NCBI RefSeq assembly: GCF_014200675.1
Contig: NZ_JACHCI010000027.1
Span: 1 to 64,000, forward strand
Source of the DNA: Janthinobacterium saanense
GTDB taxonomy: Bacteria > Pseudomonadota > Gammaproteobacteria > Burkholderiales > Burkholderiaceae_D
Reading direction: 5' to 3'
Length of the DNA: 64,000 nucleotides
Part shown: positions 61,247 to 64,000 of the stretch, piece by piece
How positions within the stretch are numbered: position 1 is the first letter of the stretch
How the letters are laid out: every line of letters starts with the position of its first letter
Notes under the pieces: model-generated
Database searches by the model: none
What the model was told of the DNA's origin: nothing
Seen by the model: only the letters and a program-made list of their open reading frames with translations
Program-made: the position numbers and the translations under genes

Positions 61247-63264
61247 AGCGCGACAACTTCACCATGTCGCTCGACTTGGGCCATGAACTGATCGTGGACA
61301 ACTTTGCCGGCGGCGGCGGCGCCAGCACGGCGCTGGCCATCGCGCTGGGCCGCGAACCCGACATCGCCATCAATCATGATGGCGAGGCGCTGTGCATGCA
61401 CGCAGCCAACCACCCGACAACGGCGCACTACACCGAAGACGTCTTCATGGTCCACCCGGGCTTCGTGACGAAACAACGGCCCATTGGCGCTGCGTGGTTT
61501 TCACCCACCTGCACCCACTTTTCCAAGGCGAAGGGCGGTAACCTGCTAGACCAAAAAGTGCGCGGCCTGGCTTGGGTGACGGTCAAGTGGGGCGCCATGC
61601 AAATGCCGCGCCTCATGTTCCTGGAGAACGTGGAGGAATTCTTGGGATGGGGGCCGCTCGATGCCGCTGGGCGGCCGATCAAAGCCCTCAAGGGGCGCAC
61701 GTTTGAAGCCTTTGTGCAGGTGCTCACCACCGGCATCGAGCGTGGCCACCCTGATCTCGAAGAGATCTACGCCACGCTGGGCGCTGACTTCCCCGTCGAG
61801 CGGCTGCATACAGGCTTGGGCTACAAAGTGGAATGGCGCGTGCTCAAAGCGTGTGACTTTGGCGCCCCTACCATTCGCAAACGCCTGTTCATGGTCATGC
61901 GCCGTGACGGCTTGCCGATTGTGTGGCCCGAGCCGACGCATGGCCCACGCGGTTCTGCAGCCGTGAAGGCTGGCCGACTACTGCCATACCTGAGCGCAGC
62001 CAGCTGCATTGACTGGTCGATCCCATGTCCGTCCATTTTTGGCCGAAAAAGGGAATTGAAGCCACCCACCAAGAGCCGCATCGGAAAAGGCTTCGAGCGC
62101 TATACGAAGGACGCGGCCAATCCCTACATTGTTGAATGCGCCCATGGAGAAACATCACCTTCCGGCGCCAAACGTTGGGGCTCAGGCGTACGAGATATTA
62201 CCGAACCGCTGCAAACAGTGCTGGCAGGCGGGAATGGCGCAGCGCTGGTATCGCCTGTCCTTGTGCCGCTGACGCACCAAGGGAGCGACCGTATCAGCGG
62301 GCCACTTGAGCCCATGCCTACGGTCACATGCGCCAACCGCGGCGAATTGGCACTTGCGGCCGTATCGATGGTGCAAATGGGGTATGGCGAAGCGCCGGGC
62401 CAGGCCCCGCGCGCACTGGATATCGAAAATCCGCTCGGCACGATCGTTGCAGGTGGCGGCAAGCATGCTGTCGTGGCCGCTTCGCTCGTACAATATTATT
62501 CGAACGGCAGCCAGAACCGCAGCCTGGAAGACCCTATGCCGGCCATCGTGACAAAGGACCGCATCGGCATCACATGCGCCTACCTGGCCAAGCATTACAA
62601 AGGTGTGGTTGGCGCCAGTGTCGAGCAGCCGATGCCGACCGTGACCACGTCGGATCATACGTCGCTGGTAACCGCGCATCTGGTGGGCATCGACAACCAG
62701 AGGAACGGCGACCGCGATACCTGGTCTGTCGATAATCCCTTGGGTACCATCGTGACTGAAAATCGCCATGCTCTGGTCACGAGCAATTTAATTCGGCTGC
62801 ATGGAACCAGCACGGCCGCTGATGTTGCCGATCCGCTGGGCACCGTCACGGCCGGCGGCCAACACCATGCCGAGGTGCGCACGACATTGGCCGCGCCCAT
62901 CGAACGCAGCGCCTATGAGGCAAGGCGGCAGGAGATCCGTGATTTCCTTTGGGAATTCTGCCCGAGCTTGAAAGGGGAGGAATTTCCAGAGTTGGTCATA
63001 ATCCATGGCGTCATGATGGAAGTGGTCGATATTGGCTTGCGCATGCTCAAGCCGCGCGAGCTGGCCAACGCCCAAGGCTTCCCAGCGGATTACATCCTCG
63101 ATCCTCTCTATACCCAAGTCAACAAACGTGGCAAGACCGTGACGAAGGCGCTTTCCGGCAGTGCGCAGGTGCGCATGATCGGTAATAGCGTGTCGCCACC
63201 ACCTGCAATTGCTGTTATTCGGGCTAATTGCAAACATGAAGCAATGATGGCGAGGGCAGCATGA
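61243..63264 (+). CDS. C5-cytosine DNA methyltransferase with repeated middle part, 673 aa
   Basis: Motif I is VDNFAGGGGASTALAIAL; the catalytic Cys is in WFSPTCTHFSKAKGG; the ENV motif is in MFLENVEEFLGW. Motif IX/X parts (PRELANAQGFPADYIL, VRMIGNSVSPPPA) are at the end. Between about residues 315 and 555 are some seven degenerate repeats of 25-40 residues built on xxPLGTIVxxxxHALVxxxL. They sit where the target-recognition domain should be. It would protect the element's DNA from restriction. Confidence 0.9.
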   Translation: MKRDNFTMSLDLGHELIVDNFAGGGGASTALAIALGREPDIAINHDGEALCMHAANHPTTAHYTEDVFMVHPGFVTKQRPIGAAWFSPTCTHFSKAKGGNLLDQKVRGLAWVTVKWGAMQMPRLMFLENVEEFLGWGPLDAAGRPIKALKGRTFEAFVQVLTTGIERGHPDLEEIYATLGADFPVERLHTGLGYKVEWRVLKACDFGAPTIRKRLFMVMRRDGLPIVWPEPTHGPRGSAAVKAGRLLPYLSAASCIDWSIPCPSIFGRKRELKPPTKSRIGKGFERYTKDAANPYIVECAHGETSPSGAKRWGSGVRDITEPLQTVLAGGNGAALVSPVLVPLTHQGSDRISGPLEPMPTVTCANRGELALAAVSMVQMGYGEAPGQAPRALDIENPLGTIVAGGGKHAVVAASLVQYYSNGSQNRSLEDPMPAIVTKDRIGITCAYLAKHYKGVVGASVEQPMPTVTTSDHTSLVTAHLVGIDNQRNGDRDTWSVDNPLGTIVTENRHALVTSNLIRLHGTSTAADVADPLGTVTAGGQHHAEVRTTLAAPIERSAYEARRQEIRDFLWEFCPSLKGEEFPELVIIHGVMMEVVDIGLRMLKPRELANAQGFPADYILDPLYTQVNKRGKTVTKALSGSAQVRMIGNSVSPPPAIAVIRANCKHEAMMARAA

Positions 63265-63350
63265 ACGTCACCATCGCTCGTGCGGCCATGGTCGTTATCT
63301 GTATTTTCGTGGCGGCCACACTGGCGGGCGCGGCCTACACATTGGCCTGA
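63261..63350 (+). CDS. 29-residue membrane peptide after the methylase
   Basis: ATGA overlaps the methylase stop. The peptide is almost entirely one hydrophobic helix (AAMVVICIFVAATLAGAAYT). It is shorter than usual gene-calling limits; coupling supports translation. Role unknown. From 63351 to 63456 only the leader of the next gene was seen. Confidence 0.55.
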   Translation: MNVTIARAAMVVICIFVAATLAGAAYTLA

Positions 63351-63456
63351 ATAGCGAATACGACAATGCGAATTGAATGCAGGCCTGTCGTGCGCGATGC
63401 TGGGCGACGCGATACCACCGCTTCCCAGCAGAATTTATCTTATGGAGTAACATTTA

Positions 63457-64000
63457 TGATCGACATCGATAACATTGAAGTACTGGCGCGCTCAGCAACG
63501 CCGGGGCCGTGGTTCTTCTCTCCCATGACCGAGACGGTCGACCCGGAGATCAGTGCGGCCAATGGCACCCGCGTTGCCACCTTGGCTGCTGCCGACATTA
63601 CCAAAGCTAACTGCGCGTACATCGCTGCGGCTAACCCTGCGGCCGTGCTGGCGTTAATCAAGGAGCTGAAGAGCAACACTCGTATGTTTATGGCGGCCTG
63701 CGAAGAGCTGGGGGCAGTAAACGAGAAACTGGGCCTGGACCCGAATGACGGTGGCGCCGAGCCGATACTGAATGCCATCGAGGAACTACAAGCTGCCGCC
63801 CGCGCAAGCGCCACTTTGCTGCCGCAAGAACCGGAAAGCATGGATACCGAACAGTCACGCGAATATCTGGTGCAGTTCATGGAGAAGCATTTCTCGGATA
63901 CAACTTACCATCGCTATATTCGCGCCGAAGGTGGCAGCAACGGCCTTGCTGGCGACTTTGCCTGGCAGTTGGCGCGGGCCTTGCGTATGCGTTCATGCCA
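63457..64000 (+). CDS. Ead/Ea22-like phage protein, C-terminus beyond window
   Basis: GGAG lies 10-11 nt before the ATG. The N-terminus has the family pattern: LARSATPGPWFFSPM, then TKANCAYIAAANPAAVLALIKELK. A helical part follows and the frame is open to the edge (181 codons). Ead/Ea22-type proteins are common in early regions of lambdoid phages; function unknown. Confidence 0.75.

Noticed and set aside
1..64000. CRISPR arrays, tRNA and rRNA genes, IS elements
   Set aside because: No regular spacer-repeat pattern, no cloverleaf with TTCGA-type arm and no transposase was found by reading; a tRNA scan would be the decisive check.

Overview
This window is high-GC DNA whose lysis, lysogeny and H-NS-type genes look betaproteobacterial (Burkholderiales, perhaps Oxalobacteraceae such as Janthinobacterium or Massilia; this is an inference from protein flavour, not a database match). 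Phage genes run off both edges and a complete plasmid-maintenance block sits between them. No ordinary chromosomal gene, rRNA or tRNA was seen. The simplest reading is a temperate phage-plasmid: a tailed phage, probably a podovirus with an N4-gp56-type capsid, that can be kept as a low-copy plasmid. A prophage inside a larger plasmid remains possible.

Left part (1-30.5 kb, all minus strand): virion and packaging genes. In transcription order these are two small proteins, TerS, TerL, portal, an 81-residue protein, scaffold, major capsid protein, connector/adaptor proteins, a small membrane protein, a lysis cassette (holin-like, 45-residue membrane peptide, GH19 endolysin, Rz with Rz1 embedded), tail proteins and a fibre. 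After these come a 2OG-Fe oxygenase, a GNAT acyltransferase and two internal-virion-like proteins. Last is a giant polyvalent ORF of more than 3,470 codons, carrying an FtsK-gamma-like winged helix, an InPase-like domain, a C5-cytosine methylase, an N6-adenine methylase and a helicase, cut by the left edge. Many structural genes are separated by intrinsic terminator hairpins.

Middle (30.6-45.3 kb): a LexA-box-controlled umuDC pair on the plus strand. Minus-strand early genes follow: small overlapping ORFs, an SPFH/prohibitin protein, a tyrosine integrase beside an attP-like repeat region, a gpO-like replication protein, a YbcO/DUF1364 nuclease, and the CII/Cro/CI-type lysogeny switch with operators between the divergent genes.

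Right part (45.3-64 kb): a possible structured RNA, small ORFs, then parA-parB, a Rep-like initiator, a Xer-type recombinase, KfrA with a pentamer-repeat operator, and a ParE/RelE toxin-antitoxin pair. Cargo follows: a second fibre-like protein far from the tail genes, a SprT-like protease, a lipoprotein, an H-NS-like silencer under a CI-like operator, a translationally coupled chain ending in a C5-methyltransferase with internal repeats, and an Ead/Ea22-like protein cut by the right edge.

Together the genes describe an element able to package and lyse as a phage, repress itself (CI/Cro/CII), replicate and segregate as a plasmid (Rep, ParAB, KfrA, Xer, TA), and probably evade host defences (three methylase modules, an anti-restriction-like giant protein, H-NS). 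Function names rest on motifs read by eye; no database search was possible.
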